Source: JBOFHT01 sp051649785
GTDB lineage: Archaea; Methanobacteriota; Methanobacteria; Methanobacteriales; Methanobacteriaceae
Reading direction: 5' to 3'
DNA length: 58,659 bases
Assembly: GCA_051649785.1 (NCBI GenBank)
Contig: JBOFHT010000025.1
Location: forward strand, 1 to 58,659
Part shown: piece after piece, positions 1-8,196 of the stretch
How positions within the stretch are numbered: the stretch's first letter is position 1
Layout: every line of letters begins with the position of its first letter
Made by a program: the position numbers and the translations under genes
Notes under the pieces: model-generated
What the model saw: only the letters and a program-made list of their open reading frames with translations
Told to the model about the DNA's origin: nothing
The model's database searches: none

Positions 1-2
1 CG

Positions 3-572
3 CGTAACATTGCTTATGGTGCTGGAAAAAAGGATTTTAGTTTTCCTAATGTTTTACGTATTATTCAAGGTAATTCAACTGTTGAAAGTGATAAAATAGC
101 TATTTTAGAAACAAATCTTGATCATTTAACTGGTGAAGAACTGGGACATCTTTTTGAAGTCTTAATGAATGAGGGGGCATTAGATGTTTCTTTAACTCCA
201 ACAATTATGAAGAAAAATAGGCCAGGTCAAATTCTAAAAGTAATAGCAAAATCAAATAATCAAGAACAGGTTTTAAATGCTATTTTTAAAGAAACAGGAA
301 CTTTAGGTATTAGAGTACTTCCAAATGCCCATAGGAGCATTTTAAATAGAAAAATAATAAAAATTAATATTGATTTTTCAGAGATTAGTGATAATTTCAA
401 AGAATCTCCTGAGGAAATAAATTTTAAAGTAGCTATGATGGATAATAAAGTTATCTCTGCCAGAGGGGAATATGATGACCTTTCTAAAATAGCAAATAGT
501 TGTAATGTTTCCCTTAAAGAAGTTAATAAAGTAGCTGAAAGGGCTATTAATAATTATTTGGGGTTAAATTAA
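3..572 (+). CDS. larC: LarC-type nickel-pincer cofactor protein, 3' part
   Basis: This frame is open from the window edge to the TAA at 570-572, so the gene is truncated at its 5' end by the window and not by mutation. About 189 C-terminal residues are visible. They contain the LarC/DUF111 signatures YGAGKKD, ETNLDHLTGEELG, GALDVSLTPTIMKKNRPG and a RVLPNAHRSIL-like stretch. LarC proteins insert nickel into the pincer cofactor of lactate racemase-type enzymes; many methanogens carry a homologue whose client enzyme is unknown. The first ATG inside the frame (165) lies in the middle of the conserved domain and is not a real start. The family assignment is confident. Nickel insertion in this organism is inferred from the family. 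Confidence 0.85.
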   Translation, partial: RNIAYGAGKKDFSFPNVLRIIQGNSTVESDKIAILETNLDHLTGEELGHLFEVLMNEGALDVSLTPTIMKKNRPGQILKVIAKSNNQEQVLNAIFKETGTLGIRVLPNAHRSILNRKIIKINIDFSEISDNFKESPEEINFKVAMMDNKVISARGEYDDLSKIANSCNVSLKEVNKVAERAINNYLGLN

Positions 573-659
573 TATATTTGATTATTACTCTTAAATAATT
601 TTATATTGTTATATATAATATATTTTTATATTATTTATGTATTTAATAGTGTTGATTTT

Positions 660-1532
660 ATGAAGAATGTAAATGTTGATACCAATATGAATAAAAATAA
701 TAAAAATAATGATGTGGATAGTATTATTAATAGTAACACTAATAATGAAAATTATTCTAATAAACCAAAAGCTATTTCTATATTTTCAGGAGGGTTAGAT
801 TCTACTGTAGCTACTGCTTTTTATGGCAATGAATATGATATTCACGCAATTACCTTTGATTATGGTCAAAATAGTCTTGAATCTGAAATAAATGCAGTTA
901 AAGCTATTTGCAGTAAACTTAATATGAAAAACACTATTATTGATTTGGACTGGCTTTCTAAAATTGGTAATTCTGCACTTACTTCTAGTGGCATTAGTGG
1001 TAGTGGGAGTAGGATTAATGGTAATAGCAATAGCAATAATAGTGATAATAATGGTAGCAATGATAAAATAGATTTAGATGTTCCTTTACTGTCTGATTCT
1101 GATTTAGATAATATTGATATTTGCAGGGACTCTGCATCTAAAGTATGGGTTCCTGGACGTAATACTATTTTTGTAGCTATTGGTCTAGCTTTTGCTGAAG
1201 CTGAAGGTGCTGAAATAATCATTGTGGGATGGGATAATGAAGAAGCAGCTACATTTCCTGATAATTCTAAGGAATTTTTAGAATCTTATAATGAAACAAT
1301 AGCTAATGGTTCTATTAATGATAAAATAATGATTAAAGCACCGCTTATTGATTTAGATAAAAAAGAGATAGTTGAACTTGGTAGTGAAATTGAAGCACCA
1401 TTAGAATTTAGTTATTCGTGTTATGTTGGTGAAGAAGTTCATTGTGGTTCTTGTGAGTCTTGTCTTCGTCGTATAAGAGCTTTTAAAACTGCTAATATTA
1501 AAGATAAAACTATTTATAAAAATAAGACTTAG
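660..1532 (+). CDS. queC: 7-cyano-7-deazaguanine synthase QueC with Asn-rich insertions
   Basis: QueC converts 7-carboxy-7-deazaguanine to preQ0 with ATP and ammonia; in archaea preQ0 feeds archaeosine synthesis in tRNA. The ATP-pyrophosphatase motif SGGLDST lies at residues 43-49, followed by FDYGQ, VPGRNTIFVAIG and the C-terminal zinc-binding Cys set (CYVG, HCGSCESC). The protein is about 290 residues against roughly 220-230 for the family. The excess is an Asn-rich N-terminal extension (about residues 1-35) and a Ser/Gly/Asn-rich insert at about residues 108-140. The start is the ATG at 660. The upstream ATG at 606 would add an AT-rich hydrophobic leader with no support. The ribosome binding site is weak. 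The stop region contains a 12-bp direct repeat (1521-1532 and 1535-1546). Confidence 0.92.
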   Translation: MKNVNVDTNMNKNNKNNDVDSIINSNTNNENYSNKPKAISIFSGGLDSTVATAFYGNEYDIHAITFDYGQNSLESEINAVKAICSKLNMKNTIIDLDWLSKIGNSALTSSGISGSGSRINGNSNSNNSDNNGSNDKIDLDVPLLSDSDLDNIDICRDSASKVWVPGRNTIFVAIGLAFAEAEGAEIIIVGWDNEEAATFPDNSKEFLESYNETIANGSINDKIMIKAPLIDLDKKEIVELGSEIEAPLEFSYSCYVGEEVHCGSCESCLRRIRAFKTANIKDKTIYKNKT

Positions 1533-1690
1533 AAATAAGGCTTAGTAATAATATTTAAAAATATTTTGAAGTGTTGAATTTAAAAAAAAGAGTGCTGGGA
1601 AAGAGAAAAGAAATTAAAAAGTAATGGAATGTAATTATAATAATAAAATAATATCTATTTAGTAGTTCTATCATGTTTTCTACTTGAATA

Positions 1691-3406
1691 TTATTTAATT
1701 ACCATTATAGGGTCTCCAGCAGCTATGGTATCTCCTTCTTCTACAAATATTTCTTTGACAGTTCCTGAAGATTCTGCTTGAATATCATTTTCCATTTTCA
1801 TAGCTTCAATGACACCAACAATATCTCCCTCATTTACTTTGTCATTTGTTTTTACTTTTAGCTTTAAAATCATTCCTTGCATTGTTGAAGTAATAGCTCC
1901 CTTAACTACCTTTGGCTTTGCTGCATCTGAAGCTTCTTGAATATCCATATACCCTGTTGGAACTATTTTAACATCAAAGAAGTCACCATCAACTTCTACA
2001 CTATATTCTGTTGGAATATTCATTTCTTTTTCCATTTCTATTTTCTGAACTGGAATTAATTCTTCCTCTTCTGCCTCACCTTTAAGGAATTTTTTAGCTA
2101 CTGCGGGGTATAATGCTAATGTAAGAATATCTTCTTCTTTTTTTATTAAACCTTCAGCTTCGCCTTCCATTTTGTATTTTTCAAATTGAGGCTCAAGTAA
2201 ATCTCCAGGACGTACTGTTATTGGAGTTTCATCACCAATTATTTTTTTAGCTACTTCGGGATTAACTGGGGATGGTGGGCTTCCATAAAGTCCTTTCATA
2301 TAATCTTTAACTTCATTTGAAACATTTTTGTAACGTTTTCCACCTAAAACATTCATTACAGCTTGAATACCTACAATTTGGCTTGTTGGGGTTACAAGTG
2401 GGGGATATCCCATATCTTTACGAACTCTTGGCATTTCTTCAATTACATCTTGGTATCTATCTAATGCATTTTGTTCTTTTAGTTGTGAAACTAAGTTAGA
2501 AAGCATTCCTCCAGGAATTTGGTAAATCAAAACATCTGTATCAATTCTTTCACTAATTGGGTCAATTAATGAACCATACTTTTCTCTTATTTCTTCAAAA
2601 TACTTTTTAATATGATTTAATAGCTTTAAATTAAGTTTAGTATCATATTCAGTTCCTTGCAATGCTGCCACAATACTTTCAGTAGGTGGTTGGGAGGTTC
2701 CCCATGCTAATGGTGAAATTGCAGTATCTAATATATCCACTCCTGCTTGACATGCAGCATAATAACTAATAGGCGTCATACCACTAGTACAATGGCAATG
2801 TAAGTTTACAAGTAAGTTAGTTTCATCTTTCAAACGTTTTACTAATGTATATGCGTCATTTGGATTTATTAAACCTGCCATATCCTTAATTGCAATTGAA
2901 TCACAGTTAAGTTCTTCTAAATTTTTAGCTAATTCTATGAAGTCATCCATAGTATGGACTGGGCTTGTGGTATAACTAATTGTTCCTTGAACATGAGCTC
3001 CTTGTGCTTTAGCTACTTCAATAACTTTTTCCATATTTCTAACATCATTTAAAGCATCAAAGACTCTAAAAATATCCACACCATTGGAATAAGCTTTTTC
3101 AACAAACTTTGTAACAATATCATCAGGATAATGTTTATATCCTACTAAATTTTGCCCTCTTATAAGCATTTGAATAGGTGTTTTTTCTACCTTTTCTTTA
3201 AGCATTCTTAGGCGTTCCCATGGGTCTTCATTTAAATATCTTATACAAGTATCAAATGTAGCCCCACCCCAGGCTTCTAATGAAAAGTATCCTACTTTAT
3301 CTAATTCTTCTGCAATAGGCATCATATCTCTAGCTCTCATTCTTGTAGCTAAAAGTGATTGGTGAGCATCTCTAAATGCAGTTTCTGTAAGTTTTACAGC
3401 TTTCAT
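1691..3406 (-). CDS. pycB: Pyruvate carboxylase subunit B (carboxyltransferase plus biotinyl domain)
   Basis: This subunit carries the biotin and transfers carboxyl to pyruvate to make oxaloacetate, the entry to the incomplete reductive TCA pathway of methanogens. The N-terminal TIM barrel begins with TETAFRDAHQSLLATR (residues 7-22), has a metal-binding LHCHCTSG motif and the Lys of SIAIKDMAG that is carbamylated in the family. The C-terminal biotinyl domain has GVIEAMKMEND with the biotinylated Lys at 537 of 571. A GGAGAGG ribosome binding site sits just upstream of the ATG. It lies 12 bp downstream of the inositol-phosphate synthase gene and probably shares its transcript. The biotin carboxylase subunit (PycA) is not in this window. 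An oxaloacetate decarboxylase alpha annotation is the usual alternative; the methanogen context favours PycB. Confidence 0.92.
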   Translation of the reverse strand: MKAVKLTETAFRDAHQSLLATRMRARDMMPIAEELDKVGYFSLEAWGGATFDTCIRYLNEDPWERLRMLKEKVEKTPIQMLIRGQNLVGYKHYPDDIVTKFVEKAYSNGVDIFRVFDALNDVRNMEKVIEVAKAQGAHVQGTISYTTSPVHTMDDFIELAKNLEELNCDSIAIKDMAGLINPNDAYTLVKRLKDETNLLVNLHCHCTSGMTPISYYAACQAGVDILDTAISPLAWGTSQPPTESIVAALQGTEYDTKLNLKLLNHIKKYFEEIREKYGSLIDPISERIDTDVLIYQIPGGMLSNLVSQLKEQNALDRYQDVIEEMPRVRKDMGYPPLVTPTSQIVGIQAVMNVLGGKRYKNVSNEVKDYMKGLYGSPPSPVNPEVAKKIIGDETPITVRPGDLLEPQFEKYKMEGEAEGLIKKEEDILTLALYPAVAKKFLKGEAEEEELIPVQKIEMEKEMNIPTEYSVEVDGDFFDVKIVPTGYMDIQEASDAAKPKVVKGAITSTMQGMILKLKVKTNDKVNEGDIVGVIEAMKMENDIQAESSGTVKEIFVEEGDTIAAGDPIMVIK

Positions 3407-3418
3407 ATTTCCTCTCCA

Positions 3419-4522
3419 TTAACTTTGTATCTTTCCTTCAATGAAATCATTAACCATTTTGTAAGCTTCATCATCAGTATATTGTACAGGTGGATGCTTC
3501 ATTGTGTATGCAGAAATTGAATTTAGTTTTCCAGATATTTCCCGTTCTAATGCTAATTTACAACATCTAATTGCATCAATAACACATCCTGCAGAATTTG
3601 GAGAATCTTCAACACTTAAACGAAGTTCTATATTCATTGGAACATCTCCAAAAGTACGCCCTTCCATTCGAAGGAAACATAACTTATTATCATTTTGCCA
3701 TGGGACGTAATCACTTGGACCAATATGTATATCATCATCATCCATTCTTTCTCCAACAACTGCTTGAACTGCTTCAGTTTTTGACTTTTTTTTAGAATCT
3801 AAACGATTTCTATTAAGCATATTTAAAAAATCGGTGTTTCCACCAGTATTAATTTGATAAGTCCTATCTAATGTAACCCCTCTTTCTTTAAAAAGATTAG
3901 CTAATGTTCTGTGGGTGATTGTAGCTCCAATTTGTGCTTTTATGTCATCCCCTACAATAGGAATTCCTTTTTCTTTGAATTTAGATTCCCATTCCGGGTT
4001 ACTAGCTATAAAAACAGGAATACAATTAATAAATCCTATTCCAGCATCTAAAGCACACTGTACATAAAATTCAGTAGCTTTTTGAGAGCCTACTGGCAAG
4101 TAATTTACAAGTATTTCTGCTCCACTTTCTTTTAAATCATTAACAATCTCTTCAGCAGTAGGAGGTTGCTCTTCTGAAAGTATAAATGTACGCTCTTCTT
4201 TATAGTCTCTCATATGCTCTGAAACACCATCTAAAACATTTCCCATTTTCACATTAATGCCAGAATTATTTAGGTTCTCTTCAAAGATAGTTGTACAGTT
4301 TGGAGATGCAAAAATAGCTTCATTAATGTCATTTCCCACCTTTCTTTTATCAATATCAAAAGCAGCCACTACTTCTATGTCTGATGGGCCATAATCTCCA
4401 ATTTTCCAGTGCATTAATCCAATTGAATCTGCTTCTGTTTTATTTTTATAATAATGAATTCCTTGTATAAGTGAACTAGCACAATTTCCAAGTCCTACAA
4501 TAGCTATTTTTATTTTATCCAA
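3419..4522 (-). CDS. Inositol-1-phosphate (3-phosphate) synthase family
   Basis: The product resembles archaeal myo-inositol-phosphate synthases, which convert glucose 6-phosphate to inositol phosphate using NAD; in archaea this feeds archaetidylinositol head groups. Visible motifs are the NAD-binding IAIVGLGNCASSLIQGI at the N terminus, LVNYLPVGSQ, GIGFINCIPVF, GDDIKAQIGAT and the INTGGNTDFLN active-site loop. I chose the TTG at 4522 because GGTG lies 6 nt before it and the product then begins MDKIKIAIVG as expected. The longer GTG start at 4531 overlaps that ribosome binding site. It is followed after 12 bp by pycB, so the two are likely co-transcribed. About 367 residues, normal for the archaeal group. 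Confidence 0.88.
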   Translation of the reverse strand: MDKIKIAIVGLGNCASSLIQGIHYYKNKTEADSIGLMHWKIGDYGPSDIEVVAAFDIDKRKVGNDINEAIFASPNCTTIFEENLNNSGINVKMGNVLDGVSEHMRDYKEERTFILSEEQPPTAEEIVNDLKESGAEILVNYLPVGSQKATEFYVQCALDAGIGFINCIPVFIASNPEWESKFKEKGIPIVGDDIKAQIGATITHRTLANLFKERGVTLDRTYQINTGGNTDFLNMLNRNRLDSKKKSKTEAVQAVVGERMDDDDIHIGPSDYVPWQNDNKLCFLRMEGRTFGDVPMNIELRLSVEDSPNSAGCVIDAIRCCKLALEREISGKLNSISAYTMKHPPVQYTDDEAYKMVNDFIEGKIQS

Positions 4523-4838
4523 ATATAACACCTTTAAATTAATTATAAATTTTTAATATGATTATATTATAATTTTGATTATTATTAGTATTATTAATTT
4601 TAATTATTATTGGTTTTTATTATTGGTTTTAACTAGTATTAATTTAATTACAGGTAAAACATAAATTAAAATCTAAATTTATTCTATAAATAATATTTTA
4701 ATAAATCTATTTTATATAATATTACTATTTTATTTCTATTAATTAATATATTTTGTGTTTTATTATATTATTTAAACTAAATGTCATCATTAATAATAAT
4801 AATTTTATTGTAATAATTTTTGTGAGTATAAATATATT
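4523..4838. other. AT-rich intergenic region
   Basis: This 316-bp gap separates the thymidylate-kinase-like gene from the inositol-phosphate synthase gene, both on the minus strand. It is almost pure A/T. It must hold the promoter of the inositol-phosphate synthase/pycB unit, but I cannot pick a convincing TATA box among many AT runs. No ORF or structured RNA was seen. Confidence 0.5.
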
Positions 4839-5684
4839 TTAGATATCATTTAAAAATAAACAGGACTTGATTTCTTCAGTAACTTCATTTAGTTCTTTAT
4901 TTCCATTAATTATATTCCAGTCTTTTGTTATTATTAATGCTTTTTCACTACATTTACTTAATGATTCCTTATTTTCAAAAATCTGTAATTTATTAGATGT
5001 ATCCTCATTAAAATCATTAAAATCACCACAATCATTATAACCGTAATAACCGTTATTAGTATTATTATTATTAGTATTATCATTGCTATTAGTGTTGATT
5101 TCGCTATTGGGATCATTAATACTAGGGAGGATATTATTACCTTCAATATTCTTACTAATGTGATTACTGATATTGTTAGTATTATCATTAAAATTATCAT
5201 TAACAAGACTATTTGAAAAATTATGCCCATTTTCAACAGAGTTACGTTTTAATACTCTACTTAAAGCTTCATCAGGGGAAACTTTTAAAAAGAACATATC
5301 TGGAGTATTAGGGAGAATAAAACTAAAAAACTTGTAAAATGGGATTAAGACTGTATTAGGAAGATAAATAATAGCTAAAAGATATCTGCTGAATATTAAA
5401 ACATCAGTTCTAGGATAATAAATTATCAATGATCGAATTACATCTAAAAAATAGAATGTAGCTGCTATAAGAATATTAATTTTCCCTTTTTTAAGTAATG
5501 CAACATGCGAAACTCTACCTAATACATTATCATCATTAGGATGGGATCTTAAAACAATCTTTTTAGTTTTTTTTGTTTCATCACTTACTTTTTCACTTTC
5601 TTTTTTTAGAAACTCATTATAAATAAGCTTAGCTTGTGTATCCTTCCCAGACCCGTCAATTCCATCAATTACAATAAATTTCAT
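4839..5684 (-). CDS. Thymidylate-kinase-like P-loop protein with Asn-rich insert
   Basis: The N terminus has the dTMP-kinase-type P-loop GIDGSGKDTQAKL (residues 8-20). Later come PRTDVLIFSRYLLAIIYLPN and a LID-like ALSRVLKRN segment. In true dTMP kinases the middle motif is normally DRY/DRF; here it reads SRY, so the usual Asp is absent. Hydrophobic stretches around ILIAATFYFLDVIRSLIIYY are also unlike a soluble nucleotide kinase. Residues about 150-235 are an Asn/Asp/Ser-rich insert encoded by AAT/GAT/AGT triplets, after which a short conserved-looking tail resumes. The family is Tmk-like (nucleotide monophosphate kinase superfamily), but the substrate is uncertain. The next gene downstream is the inositol-phosphate synthase unit. 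Confidence 0.7.
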   Translation of the reverse strand: MKFIVIDGIDGSGKDTQAKLIYNEFLKKESEKVSDETKKTKKIVLRSHPNDDNVLGRVSHVALLKKGKINILIAATFYFLDVIRSLIIYYPRTDVLIFSRYLLAIIYLPNTVLIPFYKFFSFILPNTPDMFFLKVSPDEALSRVLKRNSVENGHNFSNSLVNDNFNDNTNNISNHISKNIEGNNILPSINDPNSEINTNSNDNTNNNNTNNGYYGYNDCGDFNDFNEDTSNKLQIFENKESLSKCSEKALIITKDWNIINGNKELNEVTEEIKSCLFLNDI

Positions 5685-5774
5685 TTTATCAGTACTTAAT
5701 GTATTTTATAATTATATAATCAATTTTTAATTAATTTATAATTTTATGCAATTTATAATTATAACAATTTATAA

Positions 5775-6449
5775 TTATAATAAAGTAGTTAATAAATAGA
5801 CTCCAACAGCTGTAAAGCAGGAAGTTAAATTATCTAATCCTTTAGGACTAATTCCTTCAACAATTGTAGCTAGTCCCGCAATAGGTATTATAACTAATAA
5901 ATTTGCTGATGCTAATGTATACCCAATTCCTGAATAAAATGTTAAAACAATAAACAGCATAATACTAGTAACTATAAACATAGCCATTGAACCTTCATAG
6001 CTTTTAGTTTCTCCAAAGATAGTATATTTATGTTTCCCTATTCTTTGACCTACTAATGATGCAAACCCATCTCCATAGGACATTGTAGCTAAACCAATAG
6101 CGACTATATACATTTGAGGTCCACTAAATAAAAATAACAAGACTAAAAGTGCTATTCCATAATAAAATAACCCTAAACCATGACCTGATTTTGTAATTTT
6201 GTTATTTATTTTTATAGGGGAATATTCTGTCATTAAAAATGTTAAAATCAAAAATGGAATAACTATTAGGGCTGTAACAAAAAATCTGTCTGTAAAAAGG
6301 GGTAATATAAATAGTAAATTTCCAACCATTATATGGGTGAATTTTCGACTTAAATCTCCTTTATCTGTCAATAGCTTTTCCGAAACTAGTAATACTATTA
6401 TTATATAAATATATACAATTGCTATCCCTATTAAGTCACTAAATTCCAT
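5775..6449 (-). CDS. Polyprenol/dolichol/diacylglycerol kinase-family membrane protein
   Basis: An integral membrane protein of 224 residues with about seven hydrophobic segments. It shows signatures of the dolichol kinase/phytol kinase/Dgk1 family: SRKFTHIMVGN near residue 35, SYGDGFASLVGQRIGK, a KSYEGSMAMF motif and EGISPKGLDNLTSCF near the C terminus. Members phosphorylate lipid alcohols with CTP or ATP. In a methanogen the substrate could be a polyprenol lipid carrier or an isoprenoid alcohol, but this is inference. The ribosome binding site AGGGAT lies just before the ATG, and a TTA/AAT triplet run of about ten units lies immediately upstream of it. Some databases call related proteins phosphatidate cytidylyltransferase. 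Confidence 0.8.
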   Translation of the reverse strand: MEFSDLIGIAIVYIYIIIVLLVSEKLLTDKGDLSRKFTHIMVGNLLFILPLFTDRFFVTALIVIPFLILTFLMTEYSPIKINNKITKSGHGLGLFYYGIALLVLLFLFSGPQMYIVAIGLATMSYGDGFASLVGQRIGKHKYTIFGETKSYEGSMAMFIVTSIMLFIVLTFYSGIGYTLASANLLVIIPIAGLATIVEGISPKGLDNLTSCFTAVGVYLLTTLL

Positions 6450-6457
6450 ATTATCCC

Positions 6458-6487
6458 TTATTATTATTATTATTATTATTATTATTT
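6458..6487. repeat. (TTA)10-type triplet microsatellite upstream of the kinase-like gene
   Basis: A pure run of TTA units, read as AAT on the coding strand, sits 9-39 bp upstream of the ATG at 6449 and abuts its ribosome binding site. Slippage here would change the length of the 5' leader but not the reading frame. Confidence 0.85.
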
Positions 6488-7094
6488 GTTATAATCTATT
6501 AATAACAAATTATTTTTATAATTATTTATTTTATTTCAATTATTTCAATCGTTTTAATAAATTCATTTTCCATGATTGAATTACATATGGTCATATTAAG
6601 TATAATTGTATTATATGATTCCATTATTTATGATTCTACAACTTTCTAAAACTTTTTATTTTATTTCATTTTATTCATTTTGTTTAGTAATTCATTTAGT
6701 AAATATAACTGTTAATATAATTAATTGGGAGGTTATTATTTATATACATTTTTGTATTGTTATTGTTCTAATTATTACTAAATGTTTTATTTAATGCGAT
6801 ATATTAATGAACTATGCTAATGGAGTATATTTAATGATAATTAATAAATTATCTTAATTGTATTATGTTTTTTAATAATATATATTTAAATCATTAAGTT
6901 TAATAGCTACTATATCTAATAGTATAACTTAATCTAATAGGTAATTAATTGGTATTTGTTTGTTTTTGTTGTTGATTTAATGGAAATAACTTTAATAATA
7001 AATCATAATAACTAACAATAATAAGAATAACAAATAGTATAACTTTGATTAATAGTATAAACTAATAATTTAATGCAATTGTATTGGTGATTTT
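6488..7094. other. Divergent AT-rich intergenic region
   Basis: About 600 bp between two divergent membrane-lipid genes, so it should hold both promoters. I see only AT-rich sequence. A 62-codon frame at 6606-6794 has no ribosome binding site and a T-rich hydrophobic composition, so I do not call it. Confidence 0.45.
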
Positions 7095-7982
7095 ATGAAT
7101 GCTTATATTGAGATACTACGTCCTGGAAATGCGATAATGGCCGTAATTGCTGTTTTACTTGTAGCTATTGTTGAAAATAATTTTAGTTTAGCTGTATTCC
7201 TTACTATGCTAGCTGTATTTTTAGCTACTGGTGGGGGAAATGTTATTAATGACTTTTTTGACTATAAAATTGATGCAATTAACAAACCAAACCGTCCAAT
7301 TCCTTCTGGGAGAATATCTCTTAAAAATGCTAGAAATTATGCAATTGTTTTGTTTGTAGTGGCTATTATTACTGGATTTTTCATTAGTGCTTTAATTAGT
7401 GGTTTTTTTGGAATTACTGTTTCCGGAGTTTTTTCAGAGATTTCAATAATATCTTCAATTCTTCCTGTACTAATTGTATTCATTAGTTCTCTTCTTATGA
7501 TTTACTATGCATATTCTCTTAAAAAGTCAGTTTTAATTGGTAATATTGCAGTATCATTTTTAACAGGTCTTTGTTTTGTTTTTGCAGGTGTAGTTATTGG
7601 AAATATTATTGTCCCTATTTATCTTGCTTTTTTTGCATTTTTAATGACAATGGCTCGGGAAATTGTTAAAGATACTGAAGATATAGAAGGAGATAAAAAA
7701 GAAAATGCTAAAACTTTCCCAATTATTTATGGAAAAAAAGCTTCAGGAATATTAGCTGGATTTTTAATGATTATTACTAGTCTTTTAAGTCCAATATTGT
7801 ACTTTATTGGTGTTTTTAATATTTTTTACTTAATTATATTAGTAATAGCTATTATAATCTTTTTATTTGGAGCCTATACTATTTTTAAAGGTCAGGAAGT
7901 AGTGGATTGTAAAAAAGTATCTAAATTAATTAAAGTTGGAATGCTAATAACATTTATAGCTTTTGCAATTGGTTCTATTTAA
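7095..7982 (+). CDS. Digeranylgeranylglyceryl phosphate synthase (UbiA family)
   Basis: A UbiA-superfamily prenyltransferase that adds the second geranylgeranyl chain in archaeal membrane lipid synthesis, acting in the membrane. The first Asp-rich motif NDFFDYKID is at residues 52-60, followed by NKPNRPIPSGRIS; the second is REIVKDTEDIEGDKKENAKTFP. About eight to nine transmembrane segments are visible over 295 residues, normal for the archaeal DGGGP synthase group. GGTGATT directly upstream of the ATG is a clean ribosome binding site. The 3' end lies inside a 122-bp tandem duplication, so a second copy of the last ten or so codons and the stop is found downstream. Other UbiA enzymes are possible, but the Asp-motif details fit DGGGPS. 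Confidence 0.9.
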   Translation: MNAYIEILRPGNAIMAVIAVLLVAIVENNFSLAVFLTMLAVFLATGGGNVINDFFDYKIDAINKPNRPIPSGRISLKNARNYAIVLFVVAIITGFFISALISGFFGITVSGVFSEISIISSILPVLIVFISSLLMIYYAYSLKKSVLIGNIAVSFLTGLCFVFAGVVIGNIIVPIYLAFFAFLMTMAREIVKDTEDIEGDKKENAKTFPIIYGKKASGILAGFLMIITSLLSPILYFIGVFNIFYLIILVIAIIIFLFGAYTIFKGQEVVDCKKVSKLIKVGMLITFIAFAIGSI

Positions 7983-8196
7983 TTTAATATTGGGATTTAA
8001 TTATCCTATTTTTAAGCCTGTTTTTTGTTTTATTAGTAATATTATTATCTGCATTTAGACCTGTATAAGATGCATTTATGGCTTTTGCAATTGGTTCTAT
8101 TTAATTTAATATTGGGATTTAATTATTCTATTTTTTTAAACCCGTTTTCTATTTTATTATATATTTATATCTACATTTAGACCTTTGTATAAATGT
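7951..8196. repeat. 122-bp tandem duplication across a convergent gene junction
   Basis: Copy 1 (7951-8072) starts inside the last codons of the prenyltransferase and copy 2 (8073-about 8196) repeats the same stretch, including its stop, and runs into the 3' end of the convergent glycosyltransferase gene. The first 50 bp are nearly identical (catttatRgcttttgcaatt...). The rest has diverged but still shares the acatttagacct segment that contains the opposite gene's stop. Each copy therefore holds both gene ends. Confidence 0.85.

Noticed and set aside
3..572. LarC as a truncated pseudogene
   Set aside because: The frame is open to the window edge; the truncation is due to the window boundary.
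660..1532. QueC insertions as evidence of a frameshifted or broken gene
   Set aside because: The frame is continuous, catalytic and zinc motifs are intact on both sides, and the same insert type recurs in many other genes.
4958..5236. Antiparallel or overlapping Ile/Met-rich frame within the Tmk-like gene
   Set aside because: A frame-shifted reading of the Asn-rich triplet insert, without start signals.
6606..6794. 62-codon frame in the divergent gap before the prenyltransferase gene
   Set aside because: No ribosome binding site, composition typical of T-rich intergenic DNA read in frame, and no recognisable motif.
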